Positions 15,174 to 23,710 of a stretch of 39,129 nucleotides of DNA are shown piece after piece (positions within the stretch are counted from its first letter, which is position 1; each line of letters opens with the position of its first letter). Source of the stretch: Polaromonas sp. (GTDB taxonomy: Bacteria > Pseudomonadota > Gammaproteobacteria > Burkholderiales > Burkholderiaceae_C); contig NZ_JAUXUP010000068.1 of assembly GCF_030680935.1 (NCBI RefSeq), forward strand, positions 1 through 39,129. Reading direction: 5' to 3'. A program made the translations under genes and the position numbers. The notes beneath the pieces were generated by a model, which saw only the letters and a program-made list of their open reading frames with translations, searched no databases and was not told the origin of the DNA.

Positions 15174-16172
15174 TCAATCCACCCTCGCCCCGGATGCCTT
15201 CACCACCTTCTCATATTTGGCCAGTTCGGCTTTCATAAAAGCACCAAACTGCTCGGGCGAACTCGCCACCGGCTCGGCCAGCAAGGCGGCAAAGCGGGTC
15301 TTGGCTTCAGGCGAATTGAGGGCGGCCACAAAGGCCTGATTGAGTTTGGCGACCACGTCTTTTGGCGTGGCAGCAGGAGCCACCAGGCCCCACCAGGTGT
15401 CGATGGCGAAACCCTTGAGGGTCTCGGCCACGGCCGGTACATCGGGCAGGGCTGCGCTGCGCGTCGCGGTGGTCACGGCCAGCGCCTTCAGCTTGCCGGC
15501 CTTGATGTTGGCTGACGCTGTGGCCAGGTTGTCGAAGTTGAAATCGACCTGACCGCTGAGCAGTGCGAGCTGCGCCGGGTTGCCACCGTTGTACGGGATG
15601 TGCAGCGCAAAAATGCCCGCGTCTTTTTTGAACATCTCGCCGGCCAGATGCCCGGCACTGCCGTTGCCGCCGCTGCCGTAGTTGAGCTTGGCCGGGTTGG
15701 CCTTGGCGTATTTGATCAGGTCAGCCAGGCTGTTGATGTTCAGCCGCGCTGCGGTGTCGGCGTTCATGACCAGCACATTGGGCACACGCAGCATCTGCGT
15801 GATGGGCGCAAAGTCGGTGGCGGCGTTGAACGGCATCTTGCTGTAAAGCCAGGGGTTGATGGCGTGGGTGGCCACCGCCGCGATGCCTATGGTCAGGCCG
15901 TCGGGCGCGGCCTTGGCCACCAGATCGGCACCAATGTTGCCACCGCCACCGGGGCGGTTTTCAATGATGACGGTGCCCAGCGTGTCCTTGACACGTTCGG
16001 CCATCAGGCGTGCGGTCACATCAATCGGGCCGCCGGGGGCGTACGGCACGATGATGCGCATCACCTTGGTGGAGGTTTGCGCGCTGGCCACCGTGGGCGA
16101 CAGCGCCAGCGCGGCCAGAAGGCCCAGTGCCAATGAGCGGGCGGCAAGAAGGGGGTAGGTCTTGAGATTCAT
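15174..16172 (-). CDS. Bug/TctC-family tripartite tricarboxylate transporter receptor (332 aa)
   Basis: This is a periplasmic solute-binding protein of the Bug family, greatly expanded in Comamonadaceae and Bordetella. A signal peptide occupies residues 1-32 (SLALGLLAALALSPTVASAQ). Family landmarks follow: IIVPYAPGGPIDVTARL near 43, VIIENRPGGGGNIGADLVAKAAPDG, NPWLYSKMPF, and YGSGGNGSAGHLAGEMFK. The C-terminus ends LAKYEKVVKASGARVD. It should bind a carboxylated metabolite for a TctAB-type permease, but no tctA or tctB lies here; orphan Bug genes are common. The ATG at 16172 is chosen because it directly precedes the signal peptide. The ligand cannot be predicted. Confidence 0.9.
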   Translation of the reverse strand: MNLKTYPLLAARSLALGLLAALALSPTVASAQTSTKVMRIIVPYAPGGPIDVTARLMAERVKDTLGTVIIENRPGGGGNIGADLVAKAAPDGLTIGIAAVATHAINPWLYSKMPFNAATDFAPITQMLRVPNVLVMNADTAARLNINSLADLIKYAKANPAKLNYGSGGNGSAGHLAGEMFKKDAGIFALHIPYNGGNPAQLALLSGQVDFNFDNLATASANIKAGKLKALAVTTATRSAALPDVPAVAETLKGFAIDTWWGLVAPAATPKDVVAKLNQAFVAALNSPEAKTRFAALLAEPVASSPEQFGAFMKAELAKYEKVVKASGARVD

Positions 16173-16334
16173 GGCCCTATTGTGCAAACCAGCGGCGCAG
16201 CCGTCACCGTGGGATTCCCTAAGGCGGCCCCGTGCGCATCCGTCGCAAAACACCGTGTTGGCTACCCCACAAACGCGGGATGCCGCTAGCGAGGGGCCCT
16301 GACTAAGATGGCGCGCAACTAACCGGGAGTTTTG

Positions 16335-17405
16335 ATGACGCGTTTTGCCCCGCCTTTGGCTTGTTTAACCCTGCTGGGCTTTGCCGGTGCCGCCGCAGCA
16401 CTGGATTTTCCGAACCCGCCCCAGCCCGAGGCGCAGGCCCTGGTCAAACGTTTTCAGGCCGACTACACACGCATCAAGGCGGACCCCAACTACTTCAAGC
16501 CACCGGCCGCGCCCATGGCCATGCCCTGTGAAGTTCCGCAGCGCGACCTGTACACGCCACTCGGGCTGCATATGGCAATACCGGGAGAAGACGAAAAGAT
16601 CAGCCGGATGTCGCGCAAGCAGTTGCGCGACCTGGGGCTGGACCCTGACGCCGGTGCATCGCAGATCAAGTACAGCAACATCCGCATCACACCGGTCAAG
16701 GCGGCCTGCAAGGACGGCAAGCTCGACGGCGATGCCGAGTTTCTGGTGCAGTTCGACACCTTGATGGAACTCGTGAACGACATGGACCTCGGCACCAAAA
16801 AAGTGAAGATGACCACGAGGCTGGCGAGCCAGCAGGTCAGCCGCTACTTCCTGACCTTCAAGGACGGCAAGGCGCTGGATGGCGAAAAATACCACGCCAA
16901 CCAATCAGCCATGCGCAACCGGACTCTGTACGACGATGCACAGGTGGCCCAGACCATGTCCAAATCCGACATACCGGATGCGCCAGAGCCCCAGGTGTCG
17001 CTGAACTACACAAACTTTATGGCCGGTCGCATGGCCGTCTTCACCGTCAGCATGGCGCCCAAAATCAGCGCGGGTCTGTTTGGCGTCAACACCAGCTTCC
17101 AGCAGCAACTCGACAGCCAATTCACCACGGGCCTGGACATGATGCAGGCGCCGTACCGGATGGAGATGTACAAAAACGACAAGCTGTTCATGACGATGGA
17201 GACACCGGTGAAAAACGGCAAATACCACGGCGAGCAGGTACAGGTGCAGGAAAACTACCTCAAGGCGTCCAACCTGCGCCTGGACCAGATGCCCGGCATG
17301 GAGCGGGCGCGCCTGGTGACGGTCAACGGCGTGGAAATGCTGGAGACACGCAACTGTTATATCGACGGCATCATGACCAAAACCCTGAACTGTCCGAAGG
17401 ATTGA
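16335..17405 (+). CDS. Secreted hypothetical protein (356 aa)
   Basis: The protein is not recognised. A signal peptide is clear at residues 1-22 (LACLTLLGFAGAAAA, cleaved before LDFPNPP), so it is exported. Near residue 125 there is AACKDGKLDGDAEFLVQFD, a Gly/Asp-rich turn that resembles the conserved step of MORN-like repeats. Similar segments recur, as ETPVKNGKYHGEQVQVQENY at about 295. Three cysteines in the mature region may form disulphides. The start ATG follows GGGAG by five bases; the in-frame TTG three bases earlier is ignored. The next gene begins two bases after its stop, so the two form an operon of envelope proteins. Confidence 0.6.
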   Translation: MTRFAPPLACLTLLGFAGAAAALDFPNPPQPEAQALVKRFQADYTRIKADPNYFKPPAAPMAMPCEVPQRDLYTPLGLHMAIPGEDEKISRMSRKQLRDLGLDPDAGASQIKYSNIRITPVKAACKDGKLDGDAEFLVQFDTLMELVNDMDLGTKKVKMTTRLASQQVSRYFLTFKDGKALDGEKYHANQSAMRNRTLYDDAQVAQTMSKSDIPDAPEPQVSLNYTNFMAGRMAVFTVSMAPKISAGLFGVNTSFQQQLDSQFTTGLDMMQAPYRMEMYKNDKLFMTMETPVKNGKYHGEQVQVQENYLKASNLRLDQMPGMERARLVTVNGVEMLETRNCYIDGIMTKTLNCPKD

Positions 17406-17406
17406 G

Positions 17407-18411
17407 GTGCTGCGAATTTCAATTAAAAGCTGCGCCCTGGTACCCACGGCCCTGCTGCTTGCCCTGACACCCCTGGCACAGGCACTGGATATCTCCAATG
17501 CCGATTTTTACCGCTGCGTTCAGGGTGATTGCCGCAACGGCCAGGGCGTTGTGCACGACATGTACCAAAACCAGATGCTGGAAGGCAGCTGGCAGAACAG
17601 CAAAACCATTCCGGGCCAGCGTTATCTGGTGAGCCATCCGCTGACCAAGGGCAAGAAATACGAGCAGTATTACGGCGGCGACGGACTGATGGACAGAGGC
17701 AGCCAGATCCGCGGCTTTGGTGCCACGCACATCGTGCCGGTCTTTACCGGCAGCTTTGGCCGCATCGACCACGCCTTCATGCGCGCCCGCCTGGCCGTGC
17801 CCTACGAAGGGGTCTATGCGATGGGCAATGGCATTGAGTTTCGTGGCCGGTTTGACTACATCCCGGTCAAGGGCATGGAGGCGGGACGCATCACCATGGG
17901 CCACATCATTTTTTATGGCGACAAGGTGGACCTGGAAGACAACAGCAAGGAGACCGGGCTGTTTGTCAGCAACATGTCTGTAGTGGGCGGCGGCGTGGTG
18001 ATGTTCATGCCGGCACGGCCAGACTACATGGCCTTGCTGCAACAGCAGTACCACCGTGATCTGCAATTGGCGGTGAGCGACTTCAAGCAGCAGGAAACCG
18101 AAAAAGCCTGGCGCACCGCTTTTGCCATCCTTGGCCAGGTGGCCCTGACGATGGCGGGTTCATCCGGCGGCGGTGGGGGCGGAAGTTCGGGCAACCGTTT
18201 TGCCATGGACCTGGTCAGCGGCCTGATGAAAAGCGCGACCGCACCAGAGGGCTCGGCCAGTGCGGCAGGCAATGCCGACCCTTCGACCCGTTTGATCCAG
18301 CTGGTGACCGGTGCGGCGCTGGGCAAGCTGACGGGAGACAGCGGTTTGTCCAGCAGTCTGGCGAAGGCAGTGGCCAGCGGGATCGAGAAGTCGAACGCGG
18401 CTGGGAAATAA
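17407..18411 (+). CDS. Secreted hypothetical protein with MORN-like segment (334 aa)
   Basis: The start is a GTG two bases after the preceding stop. A signal peptide covers residues 1-26 (LLLALTPLAQA, cleaved before LDIS). Residues 35-60 (CVQGDCRNGQGVVHDM, then LEGSWQNSK) resemble a MORN repeat unit (G-G-GxW spacing). A second, weaker match is VYAMGNGIEFRGRFDY at about 140. Beyond residue 210 the chain is helical, then a low-complexity Ser/Gly linker (SSGGGGGGSSG at about 253-263) leads to a Ser/Ala-rich C-terminal helix region. No enzyme motif is seen. It is coupled to the upstream secreted protein; the two probably act together in the envelope. Confidence 0.6.
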   Translation: MLRISIKSCALVPTALLLALTPLAQALDISNADFYRCVQGDCRNGQGVVHDMYQNQMLEGSWQNSKTIPGQRYLVSHPLTKGKKYEQYYGGDGLMDRGSQIRGFGATHIVPVFTGSFGRIDHAFMRARLAVPYEGVYAMGNGIEFRGRFDYIPVKGMEAGRITMGHIIFYGDKVDLEDNSKETGLFVSNMSVVGGGVVMFMPARPDYMALLQQQYHRDLQLAVSDFKQQETEKAWRTAFAILGQVALTMAGSSGGGGGGSSGNRFAMDLVSGLMKSATAPEGSASAAGNADPSTRLIQLVTGAALGKLTGDSGLSSSLAKAVASGIEKSNAAGK

Positions 18412-18422
18412 GCAAACTGCCA

Positions 18423-18445
18423 TTGTCCGGGATCAATCCGGACAA
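18423..18445 (+). terminator. Hairpin after the secreted-protein operon
   Basis: TTGTCCGG (18423-18430) and CCGGACAA (18438-18445) form a perfect 8-bp stem with a 7-base loop, 12 bp after the stop of the 334-aa gene. No T-run follows, so termination strength is uncertain. Confidence 0.45.
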
Positions 18446-18463
18446 ATGGGCCACGTGCGATTA

Positions 18464-18520
18464 GCTATTATTTCGATAGCTAGCTACGTAAACCCCATAA
18501 GGGCCAGAGGCCAAAATTCG
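18464..18520 (+). repeat. Dispersed repeat, copy 3
   Basis: This copy starts GCTATTATTTCGATAGCTAG and carries CATAAGGGCCAGAGGCC in its second half, aligning without gaps to the other copies. It lies directly before the stop of livF, between convergent genes. Confidence 0.75.
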
Positions 18521-18526
18521 TGGGGA

Positions 18527-19243
18527 TTACTCCCCCAGATAAGCCGCCCTCACCCGGGGGTCGCTCAACAACTGCTTTGCCTCGCCATTCATGGTGATCA
18601 GCCCTGACTCCATCACGTAGCCACGGTCGGCAATGCCAAGGGCGCGGCTGGCATTTTGTTCGACCAGCAGCACAGTAACGCCGCGAGCCGACACGTCTTT
18701 GACGACCTCGAAGATCTTGTCCACCATGATGGGGGCGAGCCCCATGGACGGCTCGTCAAGCAGCAGGACTTTGGGACGGCTCATCAATGCGCGGGCCATG
18801 GCCAGCATTTGCTGCTCACCGCCGCTCATGGTGCCGGCCAGCTGGTCCTTGCGCTCACGCAGGCGCGGAAACAGCTCAAACATCTTCTCGATGTCGGCCG
18901 CGATCCCGGGCTTGTCGTCACGGATGTAGGCACCCATCTGCAGGTTCTCGATGATGGTCATGCGGGTGAACACGCCACGCCCTTCCGGCACCATGGCCAG
19001 GCCTTCCTTGACCAGATCCCACGAGCCTTTGCCCTTGATGCTTTTGCCCATGTATTCGATGTCGCCACCGATCAGCGGCAAGGTGCCGGTGATGGCTTTC
19101 ATGGTGGTGGTCTTGCCAGCGCCATTGGAGCCGATCAGCGTGACCAGCTCGCCCTCGTTGACTTCAAAATCAACGCCCTTGACTGCCTGGATGCCGCCGT
19201 AGGCCACCATCAGGCCGGTCACTTTGAGAAGTGTGTTTGCCAT
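18527..19243 (-). CDS. livF: Branched-chain amino-acid ABC transporter ATPase LivF (238 aa)
   Basis: This is one of two cytoplasmic ATPases powering uptake of leucine/isoleucine/valine-type substrates (HAAT family). Walker A is GSNGAGKTT, the signature is TMSGGEQQMLAMARAL, Walker B is VLLLDEPSMGLAP, and the H-loop position is Q in VLLVEQNAS, as is usual for LivF. The family-specific MVPEGRGVFTRMTIIENL segment separates it from LivG. The ATG at 19243 is preceded by GAAGGAAAG; an in-frame TTG at 19261 is unlikely. It is the last gene of livHMGF, 14 bp after livG. Confidence 0.95.
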   Translation of the reverse strand: MANTLLKVTGLMVAYGGIQAVKGVDFEVNEGELVTLIGSNGAGKTTTMKAITGTLPLIGGDIEYMGKSIKGKGSWDLVKEGLAMVPEGRGVFTRMTIIENLQMGAYIRDDKPGIAADIEKMFELFPRLRERKDQLAGTMSGGEQQMLAMARALMSRPKVLLLDEPSMGLAPIMVDKIFEVVKDVSARGVTVLLVEQNASRALGIADRGYVMESGLITMNGEAKQLLSDPRVRAAYLGE

Positions 19244-19257
19244 GTTCTTGCTTTCCT

Positions 19258-20025
19258 TCAATGACCTGCGCCAAGATAGGCGGTGATCACTTTTTCATTC
19301 TTCTGCACTTCAGCAGGCGCGCCTTCGGCAATCTGCTTGCCATAGTCGAGCACGGTGACGCGGTCGCACAGGCCCATCACGAGCTTGACGTCGTGTTCGA
19401 TCAGCAAAATCGTGCGGTTGTCCTTGCGGATCTGGTCGATCAACTCGCGCAGTTGCACTTTTTCGGTGGCGTTCATGCCGGCTGCGGGTTCGTCCAGCGC
19501 GATCAACTGGGGATCGGTCGCCAACGCGCGGGCAATCTCAAGGCGGCGCTGGTCGCCATAACTCAGCGTGCGCGCCTTGAAGTCAGCGTAAGCGCCTATG
19601 CCTACATAGTCCAGCAGTTCCCGGGCGCGTTTGGCAATCTCGGCTTCTTCCTTCTTGAAGCTTGGCGTGCGAAACACTGCACCAACAAGCCCTGACTTGG
19701 TGCGCATGTGGCGCCCCACCATGACGTTTTCAAGCGCCGTCATGTCGGCGAACAGGCGGATGTTCTGGAAGGTGCGGGCAATGCCGGCCTTGGCGACTTC
19801 ATGCACCGCGGAAGGTTTGTAGGGTTTGCCGGCCAGCTCGAACGTGCCGCTGTCGGGCGTATACAGCCCGGTCAGCACATTGAAAAAGGTGGTTTTCCCG
19901 GCGCCATTGGGGCCGATCAGTCCATAGACCTGGCCGCGCTCGATGTGGATGCCGACGTCGCTGAGGGCCTGCAGGCCGCCAAAACGTTTCGAGACACCAG
20001 CAACTTTGAGAATGGTTTCGCTCAT
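19258..20025 (-). CDS. livG: Branched-chain amino-acid ABC transporter ATPase LivG (255 aa)
   Basis: This is the second ATPase of the HAAT transporter, paired with LivF on the membrane dimer LivH-LivM. Walker A is GPNGAGKTTFFN, the LivG-typical ARTFQNIRLFADMTALENV follows, the signature is TLSYGDQRRLEIARAL (YG in place of SG, normal for LivG), and Walker B is LIALDEPAAGMN. The H-loop is in LLIEHDVKLVM. Two ATGs six bases apart are possible; AAGGA is well spaced only for the inner one at 20025. It lies 9 bp after the livM stop. Confidence 0.95.
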   Translation of the reverse strand: MSETILKVAGVSKRFGGLQALSDVGIHIERGQVYGLIGPNGAGKTTFFNVLTGLYTPDSGTFELAGKPYKPSAVHEVAKAGIARTFQNIRLFADMTALENVMVGRHMRTKSGLVGAVFRTPSFKKEEAEIAKRARELLDYVGIGAYADFKARTLSYGDQRRLEIARALATDPQLIALDEPAAGMNATEKVQLRELIDQIRKDNRTILLIEHDVKLVMGLCDRVTVLDYGKQIAEGAPAEVQKNEKVITAYLGAGH

Positions 20026-20034
20026 GTCCATTCC

Positions 20035-21159
20035 TTAGGGGTTGATTGACTGGATCGGGTCTTTGCCGGGCGTCTTGTTCAGGGACTTGCCGTGCTCGGG
20101 CGCAGGCCACAGCCCGCGCGGCCTGGACAGCATGATGGTGATCATGGCCAGCGCGATCAGCAGCTGGCGCAGGATGGAGGAGTCCAGCCGGCCTCCGGTC
20201 ATGGCCTGCAAAGGGCCGGCCACATGGCGCAGCACTTCCGGCAACGCAGCCAGCAGCAAGGCCCCCAGAATGACGCCGGGCAGGTGCCCGATGCCGCCGA
20301 GCACAACCATGGCCACAATCATCACCGACTCCATCAGGCTGAAGGACTCGGGCGAAACAAACCCCTGGAAGGCGGCAAACATGGAGCCGGATACCCCGCC
20401 AAAGGTGGCGCCCATGCCGAAAGCGAGCAGCTTCATGTTTCGGGTGTTGATGCCCATGGCCTTGGCAGCAATTTCGTCTTCACGAATCGCCATCCAGGCG
20501 CGGCCTATGCGGGAATTTTCAAGACGGTGGCAGATGATCACCGACACAATCACCAGCGCCAGAAAGAGGTAGTAATACATCGACACCGAGGTGATCTCGA
20601 TGCCGAACAGGTGGTGTGTTTCACCCAGATCGAGCCCGAAAAACTTCATCGAGTCGATCTGGTTGATGCCCTTGGGGCCGTTGGTGAGGTTGATCGGACG
20701 GTCCAGGTTGTTCAGGAACACACGGATGATTTCACCAAACCCGAGCGTCACGATGGCGAGGTAGTCGCCGCGCAGCTTCAGCACGGGCACACCCAGCAAC
20801 ACGCCGAAGCAGGCGGCCAGCACGGCCGCCATCGGTATGACCGCCCAGATCGGCAGGTGCAAGCCATTCGGGAAGGCCGCAGCCACTGCGGGAAAGGCGC
20901 TGGCCAGATGGGGCGATCCCAGCAGCGCAAACAGATAGGCCCCCACCGCAAAAAAGGCCACATAGCCCAGATCGAGCAGGCCGGCATAACCGACCACGAT
21001 GTTCAGGCCCAGCGCCAGCAGCACATACAGAAGCGCCATGTCGACTATGCGAACCCAGGCGTTACCGCCTTGCTGCAGCAGGATGGGAAATATCAGCAGC
21101 GCAATCGCCGCGATCAGAAAGGTGGCGAGTCTGTTTTTTTTCATCAAGGTCGTCATCAT
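20035..21159 (-). CDS. livM: Branched-chain amino-acid ABC transporter permease LivM (374 aa)
   Basis: This is an inner-membrane permease with about nine to ten hydrophobic segments, beginning LATFLIAAIALLIFPILL. Family landmarks are GLNIVVGYAGLLDLGYVAFFAVGAY, the LRGDYLAIVTLGFGEI coupling region, and RIGRAWMAIREDEIAAKAMGIN, which contacts the ATPases. The C-terminal tail is longer than the minimum, ending PGKDPIQSINP after LSRPRGLWPAPEHGKSL. The ATG at 21159 has AGGAGAA upstream. It starts 10 bp after the livH stop and forms the transport path with LivH. Confidence 0.95.
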   Translation of the reverse strand: MMTTLMKKNRLATFLIAAIALLIFPILLQQGGNAWVRIVDMALLYVLLALGLNIVVGYAGLLDLGYVAFFAVGAYLFALLGSPHLASAFPAVAAAFPNGLHLPIWAVIPMAAVLAACFGVLLGVPVLKLRGDYLAIVTLGFGEIIRVFLNNLDRPINLTNGPKGINQIDSMKFFGLDLGETHHLFGIEITSVSMYYYLFLALVIVSVIICHRLENSRIGRAWMAIREDEIAAKAMGINTRNMKLLAFGMGATFGGVSGSMFAAFQGFVSPESFSLMESVMIVAMVVLGGIGHLPGVILGALLLAALPEVLRHVAGPLQAMTGGRLDSSILRQLLIALAMITIMLSRPRGLWPAPEHGKSLNKTPGKDPIQSINP

Positions 21160-21169
21160 GGTCGTTCTC

Positions 21170-22099
21170 CTAGGCCCGATCAGCTACACGTTCGCCCAAC
21201 AGTCCCGAGGGTCGCAGCGTCAGCACAAAAATCAACACCATGAAAGCGAAGATGTCGGAGTACTGGCTGCCCAGCACCCCGCCGGTCAGCGGGCCGATGT
21301 AGCCAGCACCGATCGCCTCGATCAGGCCCAGCAGGATGCCGCCCAGCACAGCCCCGCCGAGGTTGCCGATGCCGCCGAACACCGCCGCGGTAAAGGCCTT
21401 CAAACCGGGCAGAAAACCCATGGTGTGCTGCACCGTACCGTAGTTGGACGCGTACATCACGCCGGCCAGCGCCGCCAGCACGGCGCCGATGATGAAGGTT
21501 GCAGAAATGACGGTGTCGGGCTTGACGCCCATCAGACCGGCCACGCGGGGATTTTCGGCGGTGGCCCGCATGGCGCGGCCCAGTTTGGTGTAGTTGACCA
21601 GGTACATCAGGATGGCCAGCGAGACCGCCGTGGCGCCCAGGATGAAAATCTGCGTGACGGTGATCACGGCGCCGCCAAACTGCAGGGGTTCGGCAGGCAG
21701 CAGCGTGGGGTAAGGCTTGTAATTGGGCTTCCAGATGATCATGGCCAGCGTCTGCAGCAGAATGGACATGCCGATGGCGGTGATCAGTGGCGCCAGCCGG
21801 GGCGAGTTGCGCAGGGGCCGATAGGCAATTTTCTCAATCGAGAAATTCAGCACCCCGCAAACGACAAACGCAATGAGCAGCGAACACAGCAGGATGACCC
21901 AGCCCGGCGTTCCCGGCATGGCCTCCTGCATCCAGACAATGATGGTCCAGCTGGTGATCGCTCCCACCATCAGTACCTCGCCATGCGCGAAATTGATCAG
22001 GCCGATGATGCCGTACACCATGGTGTAGCCCAGGGCCACCAGCGCGTACATGCTGCCCAGCACCAGTCCATTGATGATCTGCTGAAGCAAAGTTTCCAT
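21170..22099 (-). CDS. livH: Branched-chain amino-acid ABC transporter permease LivH (309 aa)
   Basis: This is an inner-membrane permease and the first gene of the operon. It opens with ETLLQQIINGLVLGSMYALV and the family landmark MVYGIIGLINFAHGEVLMVGA. The coupling helix region KLGRAMRATAENPRVAGLMGV and the C-terminal segment GGIGNLGGAVLGGILLGLIEA are present. About eight hydrophobic segments are seen. The ATG at 22099 follows GGAGAG; a GTG six bases upstream is a weaker option. The operon lacks a livK/livJ binding-protein gene, which must be encoded elsewhere. Confidence 0.95.
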   Translation of the reverse strand: METLLQQIINGLVLGSMYALVALGYTMVYGIIGLINFAHGEVLMVGAITSWTIIVWMQEAMPGTPGWVILLCSLLIAFVVCGVLNFSIEKIAYRPLRNSPRLAPLITAIGMSILLQTLAMIIWKPNYKPYPTLLPAEPLQFGGAVITVTQIFILGATAVSLAILMYLVNYTKLGRAMRATAENPRVAGLMGVKPDTVISATFIIGAVLAALAGVMYASNYGTVQHTMGFLPGLKAFTAAVFGGIGNLGGAVLGGILLGLIEAIGAGYIGPLTGGVLGSQYSDIFAFMVLIFVLTLRPSGLLGERVADRA

Positions 22100-22357
22100 A
22101 CTCACTCTCCGTTTGATTGAACTTGCAAACTCCGCCCTTCGGCCAAAACGCCCGAAAGCAACAGCTTGCTGCGTGAGTTAACAAAAAGCCCGCCTATCAA
22201 CACCAGATGACTGGATTGGGTGGCGAGCTAATCCGCAAATTGTAGCCATGCGTCTCTAGCGAGAAACGGGCCAGTGCCCGGGTTTTCGCGGGGTTTACCC
22301 TTGAGAAACCGGATTTATACGGCGCAATCAGGCTTTATCAGCAGGATTTGTTTTTCA
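22100..22357. promoter_or_regulatory. Upstream region of the liv operon
   Basis: This 258-bp gap lies between the rarA stop and the livH start. Both genes read leftward, so it should hold the liv promoter and any terminator of rarA. I see no clear -35/-10 pair, strong hairpin or open frame. Confidence 0.35.
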
Positions 22358-23698
22358 TTAGTTTTTCTGCTTGTTCTTCAGTTTCAGTTCATTCAACTTA
22401 TCGGCAATCTTGATCTCGAGCCCGCGGTTCACGGGCCGGTAAAACACTGGGGCCGACATGCCGTCCGGGAAATAACTTTCACCGGCGGCAAAGCCGCCTT
22501 CTTCATCGTGCGCGTAGCGGTAGTTCTTGCCGTAGTCGAGTTCTTTCATCAGCTGGGTGGGCGCATTGCGCAAGTGCAGCGGTACCGGCCGGGTGCCGTC
22601 TTTTTTGACCAGTGCTTTGGCCTCGTTGAAGGCTTTGTACACCGCGTTCGACTTGGGCGCGATGGCCAGGTAGACCACACATTCGGCCAGCGCCAGTTCC
22701 CCCTCAGGTGAACCCAGTCGCTCATACACCTCGGCCGCATCCAGCGCCAGCCGCAGGGCACGCGGGTCGGCCAGGCCAATGTCTTCGCTGGCCATGCGTA
22801 TCAGCCGCCGCGCCATGTATTTGGGCTCGGCCCCGCCGTCGAGCATGCGCACCAGCCAGTACAGCGCAGCGTCGGGGTCAGAGCCACGCACCGATTTGTG
22901 CAGCGCCGAGATGGTGTCGTAAAACTGCTCGCCGCCCTTGTCGTAGCGGCGCATCTGCTGACCCAGCACCTTGAGCAACCAGGCGCCGGTGACCTTCACA
23001 CCATCTGTAGTTTTTTCACGCTGGCCCGCAACGGCCAGCGATTCCAGCGTGTTGAGCAGCCGGCGTGCATCGCCGTCGGCATAGGCCACGAGTTGCTCCA
23101 GTGCTTCAGGCACTATGCTTTTGATAGCTGGCAGCGCGCGCTCTGCAAGGGCTTTGGCCACTATTTTCTTCAGATCTTCAGGCGTCAGCGGTTGCAGCAC
23201 GTAGACGGCTGCGCGTGACAACAGCGCCGAGTTGACCTCAAACGACGGGTTCTCGGTGGTGGCGCCTATGAAGGTGAAGAGCCCGCTTTCAACATGCGGC
23301 AAAAAAGCATCCTGCTGGGACTTGTTGAAGCGGTGCACTTCGTCGACGAAAACAATGGTGCGCCTGCCGCTTTGGGCTTGCCAGACGGTGGCCTGTTCGA
23401 CCGCCTCCCGGATGTCCTTGACGCCGCCCAGCACCGCCGAGATGGTGATGAAGTGAGCATCAAAACTGTTGGCCATCAGGCGCGCCAACGTGGTTTTGCC
23501 GACGCCGGGTGGCCCCCACAAAATGCAGCTGTGCGGTTGGCCCGACTCAAACGCAATACGCAGCGGCATGTCGGGCCCGAGCAAATGCTGCTGGCCAATC
23601 ACCTCGCCCAGATTTTTCGGCCGCAGGCGCTCGGCCAGCGGTGCGCTTGACCTGGACTCCGCATGTGCGGCGAAAGCGGAATCCGCTGGGGTCGCCAT
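22358..23698 (-). CDS. rarA: Replication-associated recombination protein A (RarA/MgsA ATPase, 446 aa)
   Basis: This is a clamp-loader-like AAA+ ATPase acting at stalled replication forks with SSB. Walker A GPPGVGKTT is at residues 62-70, Walker B VFVDEVHRF at 116-124, sensor-1 IGATTENPSFEVN follows, and the MgsA C-terminal domain shows RYDKGGEQFYDTISALHKSVRGSDPDAA-type sequence. The normal family length is about 430-450. Residues 181-198 (AKALAERALPAIKSIVPE) are encoded by a copy of the dispersed repeat, placed in a naturally variable loop between the ATPase core and the GDARR lid. It is last in the leftward ftsK-lolA-rarA run, 12 bp after lolA, an order also found in Escherichia coli. Confidence 0.95.
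   Translation of the reverse strand: MATPADSAFAAHAESRSSAPLAERLRPKNLGEVIGQQHLLGPDMPLRIAFESGQPHSCILWGPPGVGKTTLARLMANSFDAHFITISAVLGGVKDIREAVEQATVWQAQSGRRTIVFVDEVHRFNKSQQDAFLPHVESGLFTFIGATTENPSFEVNSALLSRAAVYVLQPLTPEDLKKIVAKALAERALPAIKSIVPEALEQLVAYADGDARRLLNTLESLAVAGQREKTTDGVKVTGAWLLKVLGQQMRRYDKGGEQFYDTISALHKSVRGSDPDAALYWLVRMLDGGAEPKYMARRLIRMASEDIGLADPRALRLALDAAEVYERLGSPEGELALAECVVYLAIAPKSNAVYKAFNEAKALVKKDGTRPVPLHLRNAPTQLMKELDYGKNYRYAHDEEGGFAAGESYFPDGMSAPVFYRPVNRGLEIKIADKLNELKLKNKQKN
23112..23168 (+). repeat. Dispersed repeat, copy 4, inside rarA
   Basis: ACTATGCTTTTGATAGCTGG, then GCAAGGGCTTTGGCCAC, align without gaps to the intergenic copies. It lies wholly within the rarA coding sequence and is read on the opposite strand, where AGCTATCAAAA gives the peptide AIKSIV. 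Confidence 0.6.
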
Positions 23699-23710
23699 CG
23701 CCTGCCTTGT

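Noticed and set aside
20092..21243. Long plus-strand open frame of 383 codons over livM
   Set aside because: It is antisense to livM, is rich in His and Gln in a way expected of a shadow of a GC-rich membrane-protein gene, and has no domain.
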